NCBI GenBank assembly: GCA_913757435.1
Contig: CAJYDM010000005.1
Coordinates: 62,001-126,000, forward strand
Origin: Syntrophomonas sp. DTU019
Lineage (GTDB): Bacteria; Bacillota; Syntrophomonadia; Syntrophomonadales; Syntrophomonadaceae
Length of the DNA: 64,000 nucleotides
Direction: 5' to 3'
Shown here: positions 55,476 through 64,000 of the stretch, piece by piece
How positions within the stretch are numbered: position 1 is the stretch's first letter
Layout: every line of letters begins with the position of its first letter
Notes under the pieces: model-generated
Seen by the model: only the letters and a program-made list of their open reading frames with translations
What the model was told of the DNA's origin: nothing
Database searches by the model: none
Translations under genes and position numbers: made by a program

Positions 55476-56153
55476 ATGCTGGGTGCGCATCTGGACAGCA
55501 CTAATTTAAAACCGCATAGTACTACTCAGGATATCATCATTCTGTGTGAACAAGCAGCCAAGTATTCCATGGCTGCTGTTTGTGTCACCCCCTACCGCCT
55601 GCCCCTGGCTAAGCGAATACTCATGGGCAGTGGGGTAAAAGCCTGCACAGTTATAGGCTTTCCCCTGGGGGCTGACCCGGCTTATCTAAAATGGAAGCAA
55701 GCTTTGTGGGCTTTGGAAAATGGCGCTGATGAACTGGATATGGTCTTAAACCTGGGGGCTTTAAAAGACCGACAATGGTCTGTACTGAAGCAGGAGCTGG
55801 CCGGAGTCATGCAGCTCAAAAGGCAGTTTCCCATGGTGCTCAAGGCGATAGTGGAGACTGGTTTATTGAGCTGCAGCGAATTGATCGAGGTACTGCAGTT
55901 GCTGGAAGAGCAGGAGGTCGACTATATTAAAACCTCTACGGGCATAAACTGCCGCGGGGCTTCGCTGGAGGATATCCACACCATCTGCAGGCACCGCCGC
56001 AGTCAAATCAAGATCAAAGCCAGCGGGGGCATAAGGACCCTGGATGTGGCTCAACAATTCATCGCCGCCGGGGCAGACCGTATCGGCAGCAGCAATGCCG
56101 CTGCGCTGGTCGAAGCTGAACTGGAGGCAGCCGATTGCCGTAGGGAGGGTTAA
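55476..56153 (+). CDS. deoC: Deoxyribose-phosphate aldolase
   Basis: Splits deoxyribose 5-phosphate to glyceraldehyde 3-phosphate and acetaldehyde. The 225-residue TIM barrel has the Schiff-base lysine in DYIKTSTG and the second lysine in IKASGGIR. Placed between era and recO, with cdd upstream: both serve nucleoside salvage. ATG 55476 has AAGGG upstream. The stop is 2 nt before the proposed recO start. Confidence 0.95.
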   Translation: MLGAHLDSTNLKPHSTTQDIIILCEQAAKYSMAAVCVTPYRLPLAKRILMGSGVKACTVIGFPLGADPAYLKWKQALWALENGADELDMVLNLGALKDRQWSVLKQELAGVMQLKRQFPMVLKAIVETGLLSCSELIEVLQLLEEQEVDYIKTSTGINCRGASLEDIHTICRHRRSQIKIKASGGIRTLDVAQQFIAAGADRIGSSNAAALVEAELEAADCRREG

Positions 56154-56155
56154 GC

Positions 56156-56926
56156 ATTTACTTCCACAGTGAGGCTATCATCTTAAAAAGCCTGGACTAT
56201 CAGGAGGCTGATAAACTGGTCACGGTGTTCTCGGCCTCTAAAGGCAAGATGCAGGTAATTGCCAAAGGGGTGAAAAAGCCTGGCAGCAGCCTGCGTCCGC
56301 TGGTGCAGCCCTTTTGCCATGTGCAGCTCTATCTGGCCCGGGGGCGAACTATGAATACCGTGACCCAGGGTCGGCTAATCGATTTTTTTGGCAACATACG
56401 CCAGGAATTGTTTGCTACCATGCAGGCGGTATATATGCTGGAACTCCTCGACAAAGCGCTCCTGGACGGCGCAGCCCTGCCGGCCCTGTTTAATAGCACC
56501 CTGCAAGTATTGCAGGTGATGGATCAAACCGGCCCTGATCCCTTGCTTTTGCGATTTTTTGAAATGCGCCTGTTGGTGGAACTGGGGTATGCCCCGGTAT
56601 TGACCCACTGTGTGAGCTGCAATTCGGCAGAGGTGGCAGCGGGGGTGTTCAAATTCTCCGAAGGCGGCTTGCTCTGCTCGCAATGCTCCCGGGAACAGGG
56701 AGGCTGTATGGCCTTAAAGCCGGACCACCTGGCCTTGCTGCGCCTGCTCTTAAGCGGCACCCTGCAGGTGGTGAAAAGGGTGCGTTTAAACCCTGCCAGC
56801 CTGATGCATTTGGAGAGGTTCTTGGAAGAGTACCTGGAATATCACCTGGAGCGCAGGTTCGTAACCAAGAATACCATCCGTTTTCTCAAACAGAATTTTA
56901 ATATATCTGCAGATAGTCTTGGGTAA
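56156..56926 (+). CDS. recO: DNA repair protein RecO, apparent ATT start
   Basis: Loads RecA in the RecFOR pathway. The protein needs its N-terminal OB fold, and residues SEAIILKSLDYQEADKLVTVFS are encoded from 56168. Upstream in this frame there is no ATG, GTG or TTG before the stop at 56141-56143. GGGAGGG (56143-56149) lies 6 nt before ATT 56156, the best-placed initiation codon, giving 256 residues, a normal length. The first conventional codon, GTG 56225, would cut 23 conserved residues. Zn ligands follow (CVSCNS, CSQCS). Confidence 0.85.
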   Translation: MYFHSEAIILKSLDYQEADKLVTVFSASKGKMQVIAKGVKKPGSSLRPLVQPFCHVQLYLARGRTMNTVTQGRLIDFFGNIRQELFATMQAVYMLELLDKALLDGAALPALFNSTLQVLQVMDQTGPDPLLLRFFEMRLLVELGYAPVLTHCVSCNSAEVAAGVFKFSEGGLLCSQCSREQGGCMALKPDHLALLRLLLSGTLQVVKRVRLNPASLMHLERFLEEYLEYHLERRFVTKNTIRFLKQNFNISADSLG

Positions 56927-56977
56927 AAGGTTCATATAACAGGATATTTGGGAAATGCTAGAATTAACCCCTTGACA

Positions 56978-57006
56978 TTGACAAGGCTAGGGCCGGTTGA
57001 TAAACT
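56978..57006 (+). promoter_or_regulatory. Predicted promoter for glyQS T-box leader
   Basis: TTGACA (56978-56983) and TAAACT (57001-57006) are 17 nt apart, just upstream of the T-box leader. A second TTGACA overlaps at 56972. Confidence 0.6.
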
Positions 57007-57012
57007 TAATAA

Positions 57013-57258
57013 ATGATTTAAACCGTATATTATGGCAATGATGGAGAAAAGTACTTGAAGGTCATGTCCTCTAAAGAGAGCTGGGGGAGCTGAAAACCGG
57101 CAGGGCAGCCTTTTGAGAAAGGCGCTCCGGAGCATCGGGAGGAACACCGTGAAGGTCAGTAAAACCCGAAAACAAGAGGTGGGCCAAAACTTGGCCAACC
57201 AGGGTGGAACCGCGGGTAATGACCCGTCCCTGTATTCAGGGACGGGTCTGGTGTTTTT
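57013..57258 (+). promoter_or_regulatory. Glycine T-box leader of glyQS
   Basis: Stem I contains AGAGAGCTGGGGG (from 57075) and a likely GGC glycine specifier at 57121-57123. The T-box AGGGTGGAACCGCGG is at 57201-57215, followed by the regulated terminator. Uncharged tRNA-Gly should promote antitermination and glyQS expression. The specifier assignment is by position. Confidence 0.9.
57221..57258 (+). terminator. Regulated terminator of the glyQS T-box
   Basis: A perfect 12-bp stem GACCCGTCCCTG (57221-57232) with CAGGGACGGGTC (57237-57248), loop TATT, then TGGTGTTTTT. Confidence 0.92.
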
Positions 57259-57283
57259 ATATCAAAAACAGGAGGCGTTGCCA

Positions 57284-58195
57284 ATGAATTTTCAGGAGAT
57301 CATACTCCGTCTGGAAAAATTCTGGGGCCAGCAGGGCTGCATCATCCAGCAACCCTATGATGTGGAGAAAGGCGCTGGCACCATGAACCCGGCCACATTT
57401 CTGCGCAGCCTGGGGCCGGAACCATGGAATGTAGCCTACGTGGAGCCATCCCGCCGACCAACCGACGGGCGTTATGGCGAAAACCCCAACCGGCTGCAGC
57501 ATTATTATCAATACCAGGTGATACTGAAACCTTCACCGGACAATGTAATCGAACTCTACCTGGACAGTCTGCGCGATCTGGGCATTGATCCCGACCACCA
57601 TGACATCCGCTTGGTGGAGGACAACTGGGAATCGCCCACTCTAGGAGCCTGGGGTCTCGGTTGGGAAATCTGGCTGGACGGGATGGAGATCACCCAGTTC
57701 ACCTATTTCCAGCAGTGCGGCGGCTTTGACTGCCATCCGGTGTGCGCCGAGATAACCTATGGCTTAGAGCGCATCGCCATGTACATCCAGAACAAAGAAA
57801 GCGTCTACGATATTGAATGGGTAAATGGCATCACCTATGCCGATGTGCACCATCAAGGCGAAGTTGATCATTCCCACTACAATTTCGAACTGGCCGATGT
57901 GGAGGCCTTGAGCACCATGTTCAACATCTGCGAAAAAGAGGCCTTGAACGTGGCCGCACACCACCTGGTACTGCCGGCCTATGATTATGTCTTGAAATGC
58001 TCTCACCTTTTTAATCTCCTCGATGCCAGGGGAGCTATCAGTGTCACTGAGCGTACCGGCTACATCGCCCGGGTGCGCAACCTGGCCCGCACCGTGGCGG
58101 GCGAATACCTTGCCCAGAGGAAGGCTATGGGTTACCCGCTGCTAAAGGACCCGGTTCTGCGCCAGCGGGTGTTAGCTGAAGAGGAGGTGGGTTAG
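57284..58195 (+). CDS. glyQ: Glycyl-tRNA synthetase alpha subunit
   Basis: Catalytic subunit of the alpha2beta2 enzyme. 303 residues starting [19 protein letters not shown], with class II motifs ([35 protein letters not shown]). ATG 57284 follows AGGAGG; a longer frame opens within the T-box leader but is not the protein. glyS follows immediately. Confidence 0.98.
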   Translation: MNFQEIILRLEKFWGQQGCIIQQPYDVEKGAGTMNPATFLRSLGPEPWNVAYVEPSRRPTDGRYGENPNRLQHYYQYQVILKPSPDNVIELYLDSLRDLGIDPDHHDIRLVEDNWESPTLGAWGLGWEIWLDGMEITQFTYFQQCGGFDCHPVCAEITYGLERIAMYIQNKESVYDIEWVNGITYADVHHQGEVDHSHYNFELADVEALSTMFNICEKEALNVAAHHLVLPAYDYVLKCSHLFNLLDARGAISVTERTGYIARVRNLARTVAGEYLAQRKAMGYPLLKDPVLRQRVLAEEEVG

Positions 58196-58198
58196 AAC

Positions 58199-60271
58199 AT
58201 GAACCGTGATCTTTTATTGGAAATCGGAGTGGAAGAGATCCCCTCCGCATATATGGCCCAGGCATTGGAAGATCTGCACCGCCTGGCGAAAAAAAACCTG
58301 GCAGAAAGCCGCCTCACGCATGGGGAAATCAAGACTATGGGTACTCCACGCCGATTGGTACTATTAATTCCCGAATTGGCCGAGATGCAGAGCGATGCGG
58401 TGATTCAAAACCGCGGGCCGCGGAAAAGTGCAGCTTTTGATCAGTCAGGAAACCCCACCAAAGCCGGGCTGGGATTCGCGCGTTCCCAGGGCCTGGATAT
58501 AAATGAGCTGACCACTGTGGATGTGGACGGAGTGGAATATGTGGCTGCGGTGCGACGGGAGGTAGGCAAAGCCGCCACGGAGATACTGCCTCAGCTGCTG
58601 GCCGATATCATCCAGGCCATACCCTTTCCGCGTTCCATGCGCTGGGGCTATTACCAGACCCGGTTTGCCCGCCCCATCCGCTGGTTGTTGTGCCTATTAA
58701 ATGAAGAAGTGATCCCGGTGACCATCGAGAATATTAATAGTGACCGGCGCACTTACGGACACCGCTTCCTTTCCCGGGGCACCCTGGAAGTTAAGAACGT
58801 GTCCGACTATTTTGCGATATTGGAAGCCGACTATGTCATTCTCGATCAAAACCGGCGCAGCCAGATGATCTGGCAGCAGGTCAAAGAGGTAGCCAGGGCG
58901 GCTGGCGGCACTCCTATGGAGAATGCCGACTTGCTGGAGGAAGTAAATTACCTGGTGGAATACCCCACCGCATTTTGGGGAGCATTCTCTCCGGCTTATC
59001 TGGATGTCCCTCCCGAGGTCCTAACCACCTCTATGATCGAACACCAGCGTTATTTCCCGGTGTTTGATGATGAGGGGCGCTTGCGGCCCGGATTTATTGG
59101 AGTCAGAAACGGTACCGACTTTGACCTGGAGACGGTTGTCGCTGGTAATCAAAGGGTCTTAAAAGCCCGCCTGGAAGATGCCCTGTTCTTCTGGCGTGAA
59201 GATACCAAGAAACCTATAGAGGAGTTCGTTCCCGGTCTCTCCAATGTGATGTTCCATGAGCGCCTGGGAAGTGTCCTTGACAAAGTAGGCCGGCTGCAAG
59301 CCCTGGCAGTATTCTGCGGAGCTGAGGCCAAGTTGAGCAGTCCCGATAGGCTAGAACGGGCCGCCTACCTGTGCAAAGCCGATCTGCTCACTAGCATGGT
59401 TTATGAGTTCCCCGAACTGCAAGGGGTGATGGGCCGCTATTACGCAATCTTGAGCAAGGAGGAAAGTGAGGTGGCCGATGCCATTCTGGAGCATTATCTG
59501 CCCCGTTTTTCCGGAGACCGCCTGCCTGGCAGTGAAACTGGTATTGCAGTCAGCCTGGCCGAGAAGCTAGATAACCTGGTGGCCTTTTTCGCCCTCAATA
59601 TCAAACCTACCGGTTCACAGGACCCGTATGCGCTGCGCCGTCAGGCCATCGGCCTGGTCAATATCATCATTGATAGAGGTTTGAAATTAGACCTGACCAG
59701 ACTCATAAAACGGGCTTACCAGGGGCTACAGGCATTCAAACTGGGGAATAGTAGTGAACAGACCACCACCGAACTGATGGACTTCATTCTGCACCGGATG
59801 CGTGGTGTTCTGTTGGAAAAAGGCTTTTCATATGATGTTATTGACACCGTTCTGGCAGTGCCCAACCCCGATCTGTACGACATCTGGACCCGGGTGAATT
59901 TAATTCAGGCCATTAGGGCAGAGGGCTTTTTCAATGATATGATGGTGGTCTTCAACCGTGCCCACAACCTTTCCCGCAAGGCAGATGCAGCATCCTCGGT
60001 TGATTACCAGAGTCTGGTCGATGACAGCGAAATTGCTCTTTACCAGCAATTGCAGGCGTTAAACGGCGAATTTGCCGAGGCTTTGCAGCAAGGCCAATAC
60101 CAGTCGGCATTGCAGATCATTGCCGGACTTCGCCCTGCTGTGGATCGGTTTTTCGAAGCAGTCATGGTTATGGTGGATGACGACCAATTACGCCAGGCCA
60201 GATTGGGCTTGCTTGGGGGAATTGCCAGGATGTGTCAGCAAGTGGGGGATTTCACAAAAATAGTGCAATAA
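58199..60271 (+). CDS. glyS: Glycyl-tRNA synthetase beta subunit
   Basis: 690-residue beta subunit, needed for tRNA binding. N-terminus LLLEIGVEEIPSAYM is diagnostic; a C-terminal anticodon-binding region includes DIWTRVNLIQAI. The ATG is 4 nt after the glyQ stop. Controlled by the upstream T-box. Confidence 0.97.
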   Translation: MNRDLLLEIGVEEIPSAYMAQALEDLHRLAKKNLAESRLTHGEIKTMGTPRRLVLLIPELAEMQSDAVIQNRGPRKSAAFDQSGNPTKAGLGFARSQGLDINELTTVDVDGVEYVAAVRREVGKAATEILPQLLADIIQAIPFPRSMRWGYYQTRFARPIRWLLCLLNEEVIPVTIENINSDRRTYGHRFLSRGTLEVKNVSDYFAILEADYVILDQNRRSQMIWQQVKEVARAAGGTPMENADLLEEVNYLVEYPTAFWGAFSPAYLDVPPEVLTTSMIEHQRYFPVFDDEGRLRPGFIGVRNGTDFDLETVVAGNQRVLKARLEDALFFWREDTKKPIEEFVPGLSNVMFHERLGSVLDKVGRLQALAVFCGAEAKLSSPDRLERAAYLCKADLLTSMVYEFPELQGVMGRYYAILSKEESEVADAILEHYLPRFSGDRLPGSETGIAVSLAEKLDNLVAFFALNIKPTGSQDPYALRRQAIGLVNIIIDRGLKLDLTRLIKRAYQGLQAFKLGNSSEQTTTELMDFILHRMRGVLLEKGFSYDVIDTVLAVPNPDLYDIWTRVNLIQAIRAEGFFNDMMVVFNRAHNLSRKADAASSVDYQSLVDDSEIALYQQLQALNGEFAEALQQGQYQSALQIIAGLRPAVDRFFEAVMVMVDDDQLRQARLGLLGGIARMCQQVGDFTKIVQ

Positions 60272-60366
60272 ATAGAGTCTATTAACAGGATTTTTTTCTT
60301 TGATATAGTATATATAATTTATGTCGTAAAACCCAAACAGTATAGCATAATTGGATGGTGTACCGT

Positions 60367-61017
60367 ATGGAATTGAATGAGAGACAAGAAAAAATCCTGC
60401 AGATTGTCAAGGAGCATGAACCGATTACGGGGGAAAGAATAGCTGAGATCCTTTCGGTGACCCGGGCCGCACTGCGCCCTGACCTGGCGGTTTTGACTAT
60501 GTCAGGCTTCCTGGAGGCCAAGCCCCGGGTTGGTTACACCTATAAGACAGAAGGGGTCGAAAATGAGATGCGCAAGATACTCAATCAGTACCGGGTCAGA
60601 GACATTCAGTCCCGACCGGTGGTAATGAAGGAGACCTGCAGCATCTATGATGCCATTGTAACCCTGTTTATCGAAGATACCGGTACCATTTTTATCGTGG
60701 ATAATGCCAATTTTCTGACCGGTGTAGTGTCGCGCAAGGATTTCTTGAAATCCACGCTCGGTCAGGCGGATATCCACAAGATGCCGGTGAGTGTGATAAT
60801 GACCCGTATGCCCAATATCATTACTACCACTATGGATGAGACCGTGGTTAATGCTATTAAAAAAATCGTTGAACAAGAAATTGATAGTATGCCGGTGGTC
60901 AAGTGTTTCATAAATAATGAAGGTGAAGAAAAACTGGAAGTAGTAGGAAAAATATCCAAAACCAATATCGCCAGGTTGTTCCTCGACCTGGCCGGTAAGC
61001 AACGTGAGGGGGGGTAA
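60367..61017 (+). CDS. ccpN: CcpN-like repressor (HTH plus two CBS domains)
   Basis: A 216-residue regulator. Residues 1-60 form a winged helix (PITGERIAEILSVTRAALRPDLAVLTMSGFL), and two CBS domains follow (about 75-135 and 140-205). In Bacillus CcpN represses gluconeogenic genes (gapB, pckA) on glucose. Start uncertain: ATG 60367 has GGATGG 8 nt upstream, while ATG 60355 lacks a site. It lies 4 nt before ppsR, as in Bacillus. CBS domains probably sense ATP/ADP. Confidence 0.88.
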   Translation: MELNERQEKILQIVKEHEPITGERIAEILSVTRAALRPDLAVLTMSGFLEAKPRVGYTYKTEGVENEMRKILNQYRVRDIQSRPVVMKETCSIYDAIVTLFIEDTGTIFIVDNANFLTGVVSRKDFLKSTLGQADIHKMPVSVIMTRMPNIITTTMDETVVNAIKKIVEQEIDSMPVVKCFINNEGEEKLEVVGKISKTNIARLFLDLAGKQREGG

Positions 61018-61020
61018 ACT

Positions 61021-61842
61021 TTGGTAAATCATTTGCCAGGGGTTTACATAGTATCGGATTCAATCGGAGAGACAGCCGAGATGGTGGTTAGGGCCGCCGC
61101 CAGCCAGTTCAATTCAGGCAGCATGGAGATCAGGCGGGTTCCCAACATATCAGACTGCGACACTCTTGATGAAGTGGTCCATCAGGCTGCCAGCAACCAG
61201 TATTTGGTGGCCTATACCCTGGTGGTTGACGAATTGGCTGCACACCTCCGCCAAGAGGCCCAGCGTTACGGAGTGACCTGTGTGGATATCCTGGGCCCAA
61301 TGATAGATGCTTTCAAGCAGATCAGCCACATAATGCCCAGAAGGGAACCCGGGCTGTTGCGTAAAGTAGATGAGATGTACTACCGGCGCATAGAGGCGGT
61401 GGAGTTTGCGGTCCGCTATGATGACGGCAAGGATCCGCGCGGCATCGAATTGGCGGACATTGTCCTGGTCGGAGTGTCACGTACCTCCAAGACCCCGCTC
61501 TCCATGTATCTGGCGCATAAGCGCATCAAAGTGGCCAATGTGCCACTGGTTCCGGAGGTCAATCCACCGGAAGAACTGTACCGAGCAGAGAAGGGCAAGG
61601 TTATTGGCTTGACCATAAATCATGAGCAATTGAACCACATCCGTACCGAGCGCTTGAAGACCTTAGGTTTAAAAGGGCAGGCCAACTATGCCCATCCCAT
61701 CCGCATCGATGAGGAGTTGGACTTCTCCAACCGTATCATGAGGAAATTGGGATGCCCGGTGATAGATGTGACCAATCGCGCCGTGGAAGAGACGGCCAGT
61801 AAAATTTTGGAGATTTACTATCGCAGAATAAGCAATATTTAA
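61021..61842 (+). CDS. ppsR: Pyruvate,phosphate dikinase regulatory protein
   Basis: A 273-residue bifunctional kinase/phosphorylase (YqfL/PDRP, DUF299). It inactivates PPDK by ADP-dependent phosphorylation of a threonine and restores it by phosphorolysis. The P-loop-like motif GVSRTSKT (151-158) and IYIVSDSIGETAE-like N-terminus (VYIVSDSIGETAE) are present. TTG 61021 follows GAGGGGGGG. Its target gene follows 34 nt downstream, which supports the PPDK, not PEP synthase, version. Confidence 0.95.
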   Translation: MVNHLPGVYIVSDSIGETAEMVVRAAASQFNSGSMEIRRVPNISDCDTLDEVVHQAASNQYLVAYTLVVDELAAHLRQEAQRYGVTCVDILGPMIDAFKQISHIMPRREPGLLRKVDEMYYRRIEAVEFAVRYDDGKDPRGIELADIVLVGVSRTSKTPLSMYLAHKRIKVANVPLVPEVNPPEELYRAEKGKVIGLTINHEQLNHIRTERLKTLGLKGQANYAHPIRIDEELDFSNRIMRKLGCPVIDVTNRAVEETASKILEIYYRRISNI

Positions 61843-61876
61843 CATAAGAGGAATTTATCATTTGGGAGGGTCAGTA

Positions 61877-64000
61877 ATGTCTGACAAAAAGTATATCTAC
61901 CTGTTTGAAGAAGGCAAATCGGACATGCGAATGATTCTGGGGGGCAAAGGGGCCAACCTGGCTGAAATGACCTTAATCGGCCTGCCGGTGCCGCCCGGTT
62001 TTACCATCACTGCCGAGGCCTGCAACGAATACTCGGCCGCAGGAGAGCAATTGCCCGCAGGCTTGCTGGATGATGCCTATCAGGCGATGAGAACACTGGA
62101 ACAGAAGACCGGTAAAATATTCGGCAGCAGGGAAAACCCCCTCCTGGTTTCGGTGCGTTCCGGAGCGGCGGTATCGATGCCGGGCATGATGGACACCATC
62201 CTTAACCTGGGCTTGAATGACCAAACCGTGCAGGGTTTGGCGGCATTGACCGGAGACATGCGCTTTGCCTATGATTGTTACCGACGCTTCATACAAATGT
62301 TCAGCAACGTGGTTCTGGATGTCGAGCATCATCTGTTTGATAATATCGTGGACAAGTACAAGCGTAAACTGAGCCTGATATTCGACTATGAGATACCTGC
62401 GGTTGAATTGCAGGGGATAATAAATGATTATAAAAACCTGATCAGGATGGAGAAGGGCTTTGATTTCCCTCAGGATGCCAATGAGCAATTGTCCCGGGCC
62501 ATAGAAGCGGTATTTAAATCCTGGAACAACCAGCGTGCCATCATTTACCGCCGTCTCAACAAGATCCCTGATTCTCTGGGAACAGCTGTGAACATTCAGA
62601 GCATGGCCTTCGGCAATATGGGTTTAGACTGCGGTACCGGGGTGGCTTTTACCCGCAATCCCTCCACCGGAGAACGCGAGCTGTACGGCGAATTCTTGGT
62701 CAATGCCCAGGGTGAAGACGTAGTGGCTGGAATCCGCACCCCGACTCCCATCGCCAAGCTGAAAGACGAACTGCCTGCTGTATACGATCAGTTCGTGGAA
62801 ACTTGCATGAAACTGGAGCGTCATTATCGCGATATGCAGGATATAGAATTCACCGTGGAAAAAGGCAAGCTGTATATGCTGCAGACCCGCAACGGCAAGC
62901 GCACCGCCAAAGCCTCAGTGAAAATAGCAGTGGACATGGTCAACGAAGGCTTGATTTCCATTGAAGAAGCTTTGCTGCGGGTTGATGCCGAGCAGATTAA
63001 TCAGCTGCTGCACCGCCAGATCGACAGCAGTTATAAGGTTGAGCCGATTGCTACCGGCCTGCCAGCATCCCCTGGCGCTGCCAGTGGCAAGGTATTATTC
63101 GATGCCGACCAGGCTCAAAAACTCGGCGAAGCCGGTGAAAAAGTGGTCCTGGTTCGCAGTGAGACTACCCCCGATGACATCCATGGCATCATTTTTGCTC
63201 AGGGCATATTGACCTCACGCGGAGGCATGACCTCACATGCCGCAGTGGTGGCACGGGGTATGGGCAAACCGTGTGTATGCGGCTGCGAGGCTATTACAAT
63301 CAATACTGAGCAGGGCTGTTTTGCAGTGTCCAACTTAATGGTCAAAGAAGGGGATATAATCACCATCGACGGGGCTACCGGCAATGTTATGCTCGGTGAA
63401 GTACCCATGATCGAACCGACTCTTTCAGAGGAATTTGAAACCTTGTTAGGCTGGGCGGATGAGCATAAGAGGCTGGCAGTCCGGGCCAATGCGGACACCC
63501 CTGAAGATGCCGCCAGGGCTCGCCAGTTTGGGGCCGCCGGGATCGGCCTGTGCCGCACTGAGCATATGTTCATGGCCCAGGAGAGGCTGCCGGTAGTACA
63601 AGAGATGATTATGGCGGAGAGCCTGGCCGACCGTGAAAAGGCTTTACTCAAACTCCTGCCCTTCCAGCGCGAGGATTTCTATGGCATCTTAAAAGCCATG
63701 TCCCCATATCCCGTAACAGTTCGGCTCCTAGACCCGCCATTGCATGAATTTTTACCTGACCGCGAAGCTCTGCTGGTAGAGATCGTGGAGATGAAACATC
63801 AGGGCATAACTGACAGCCGGTTGCTGGACAAAGAGGATTTGCTGAAAAAGATACATAGCCTCTCAGAGGCCAATCCCATGCTGGGCCATCGCGGCTGCCG
63901 CCTGGGAATGACTTACCCGGAGATCTATCGTATGCAAGTAAGGGCAATATTTGAAGCCATGGTTTTGTTGAAAAATGAGAATATCCCCACCTGCGTGGAG
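61877..64000 (+). CDS. ppdK: Pyruvate,phosphate dikinase (partial, runs off the window)
   Basis: Interconverts pyruvate, ATP and Pi with PEP, AMP and PPi. 708 codons are present, open to the last base; the C-terminal PEP/pyruvate barrel is incomplete. The nucleotide-binding part (GGKGANLAEM, SVRSGAAVSMPGMMDT) is followed by the swivelling phosphohistidine domain with GGMTSHAAVV: catalytic H454 and regulatory T452, the site PDRP acts on. ATG 61877 follows GGGAGGG. In anaerobes PPDK can run in either direction, toward PEP for gluconeogenesis or toward ATP. Confidence 0.97.
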   Translation, partial: MSDKKYIYLFEEGKSDMRMILGGKGANLAEMTLIGLPVPPGFTITAEACNEYSAAGEQLPAGLLDDAYQAMRTLEQKTGKIFGSRENPLLVSVRSGAAVSMPGMMDTILNLGLNDQTVQGLAALTGDMRFAYDCYRRFIQMFSNVVLDVEHHLFDNIVDKYKRKLSLIFDYEIPAVELQGIINDYKNLIRMEKGFDFPQDANEQLSRAIEAVFKSWNNQRAIIYRRLNKIPDSLGTAVNIQSMAFGNMGLDCGTGVAFTRNPSTGERELYGEFLVNAQGEDVVAGIRTPTPIAKLKDELPAVYDQFVETCMKLERHYRDMQDIEFTVEKGKLYMLQTRNGKRTAKASVKIAVDMVNEGLISIEEALLRVDAEQINQLLHRQIDSSYKVEPIATGLPASPGAASGKVLFDADQAQKLGEAGEKVVLVRSETTPDDIHGIIFAQGILTSRGGMTSHAAVVARGMGKPCVCGCEAITINTEQGCFAVSNLMVKEGDIITIDGATGNVMLGEVPMIEPTLSEEFETLLGWADEHKRLAVRANADTPEDAARARQFGAAGIGLCRTEHMFMAQERLPVVQEMIMAESLADREKALLKLLPFQREDFYGILKAMSPYPVTVRLLDPPLHEFLPDREALLVEIVEMKHQGITDSRLLDKEDLLKKIHSLSEANPMLGHRGCRLGMTYPEIYRMQVRAIFEAMVLLKNENIPTCVE

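Noticed and set aside
56225-56926. recO starting at GTG 56225
   Set aside because: It would remove the conserved N-terminal OB-fold strand that is encoded immediately upstream behind a strong ribosome binding site.
57113-57283. N-terminal extension of glyQ
   Set aside because: This stretch is the T-box leader and terminator; AGGAGG before ATG 57284 gives the standard protein.

Overview
The window looks like chromosomal core DNA from a spore-forming, low-to-mid GC Firmicute of class Clostridia. The evidence is Firmicutes gene order (rplU-prp-rpmA-spo0B-obg; nadD-yqeK-rsfS; comEA-comEC-holA-rpsT-spoIIP-lepA-hemW-hrcA-grpE-dnaK-dnaJ-prmA-rsmE-mtaB; yqfC-yqfD-phoH-pgpH-ybeY-dgkA-cdd-era-recO-glyQ-glyS-ccpN-ppsR), sporulation genes, T-box leaders and a CIRCE operator. 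A syntrophomonad-like organism is my guess from overall gene content; it is not shown by any single gene. About a dozen genes appear to start with TTG.

Layout. 0.3-6.5 kb: a radical SAM protein, its DUF2344 partner and RNase G, then (after a reverse-strand carbonic anhydrase) L21, the L27-processing protease Prp and L27. 6.5-10.7 kb: a Spo0B-like phosphotransferase, Obg and proline synthesis (proBA). 10.7-15.2 kb: a reverse-strand block with a secreted SLH-anchored phosphodiester glycosidase, a cysteine-synthase-like enzyme and a Cys-rich protein. 15.4-18.7 kb: NfeD, SPFH protein, nadD, yqeK and rsfS. 18.8-21.6 kb: leuS on the reverse strand behind a leucine T-box leader that contains a complete tRNA-Ala gene. 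21.7-25.1 kb: a small DUF1540 protein, an Rhs/YD-repeat relic, then DNA-uptake genes comEA-comEC. 25.1-30.5 kb: accessory metabolic and transport genes (amidohydrolase, MATE pump, metallo-beta-lactamase-fold enzyme, FAD oxidoreductase). 30.6-45.9 kb: holA, rpsT, spoIIP, lepA, hemW, the heat-shock operon and its translation-linked tail, a HIT protein and rpsU. 46-48.5 kb: a tiny membrane protein, a CoA-disulfide-reductase-like enzyme with a rhodanese domain, and an 11-copy GC-rich tandem repeat. 48.5-56.9 kb: the yqfC to recO cluster. 57-64 kb: the glycine T-box and glyQS, a CcpN-like repressor, the PPDK regulatory protein and pyruvate phosphate dikinase, which runs off the end.

Most genes serve ribosome assembly, translation, proteostasis, sporulation and central metabolism. 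The least ordinary parts are the tRNA-Ala nested inside the leuS T-box leader, recO apparently starting at ATT, several long palindromic intergenic elements, two decayed gene remnants, and small genes that length cut-offs would miss. I found no prophage, insertion sequence, CRISPR array or defence island.
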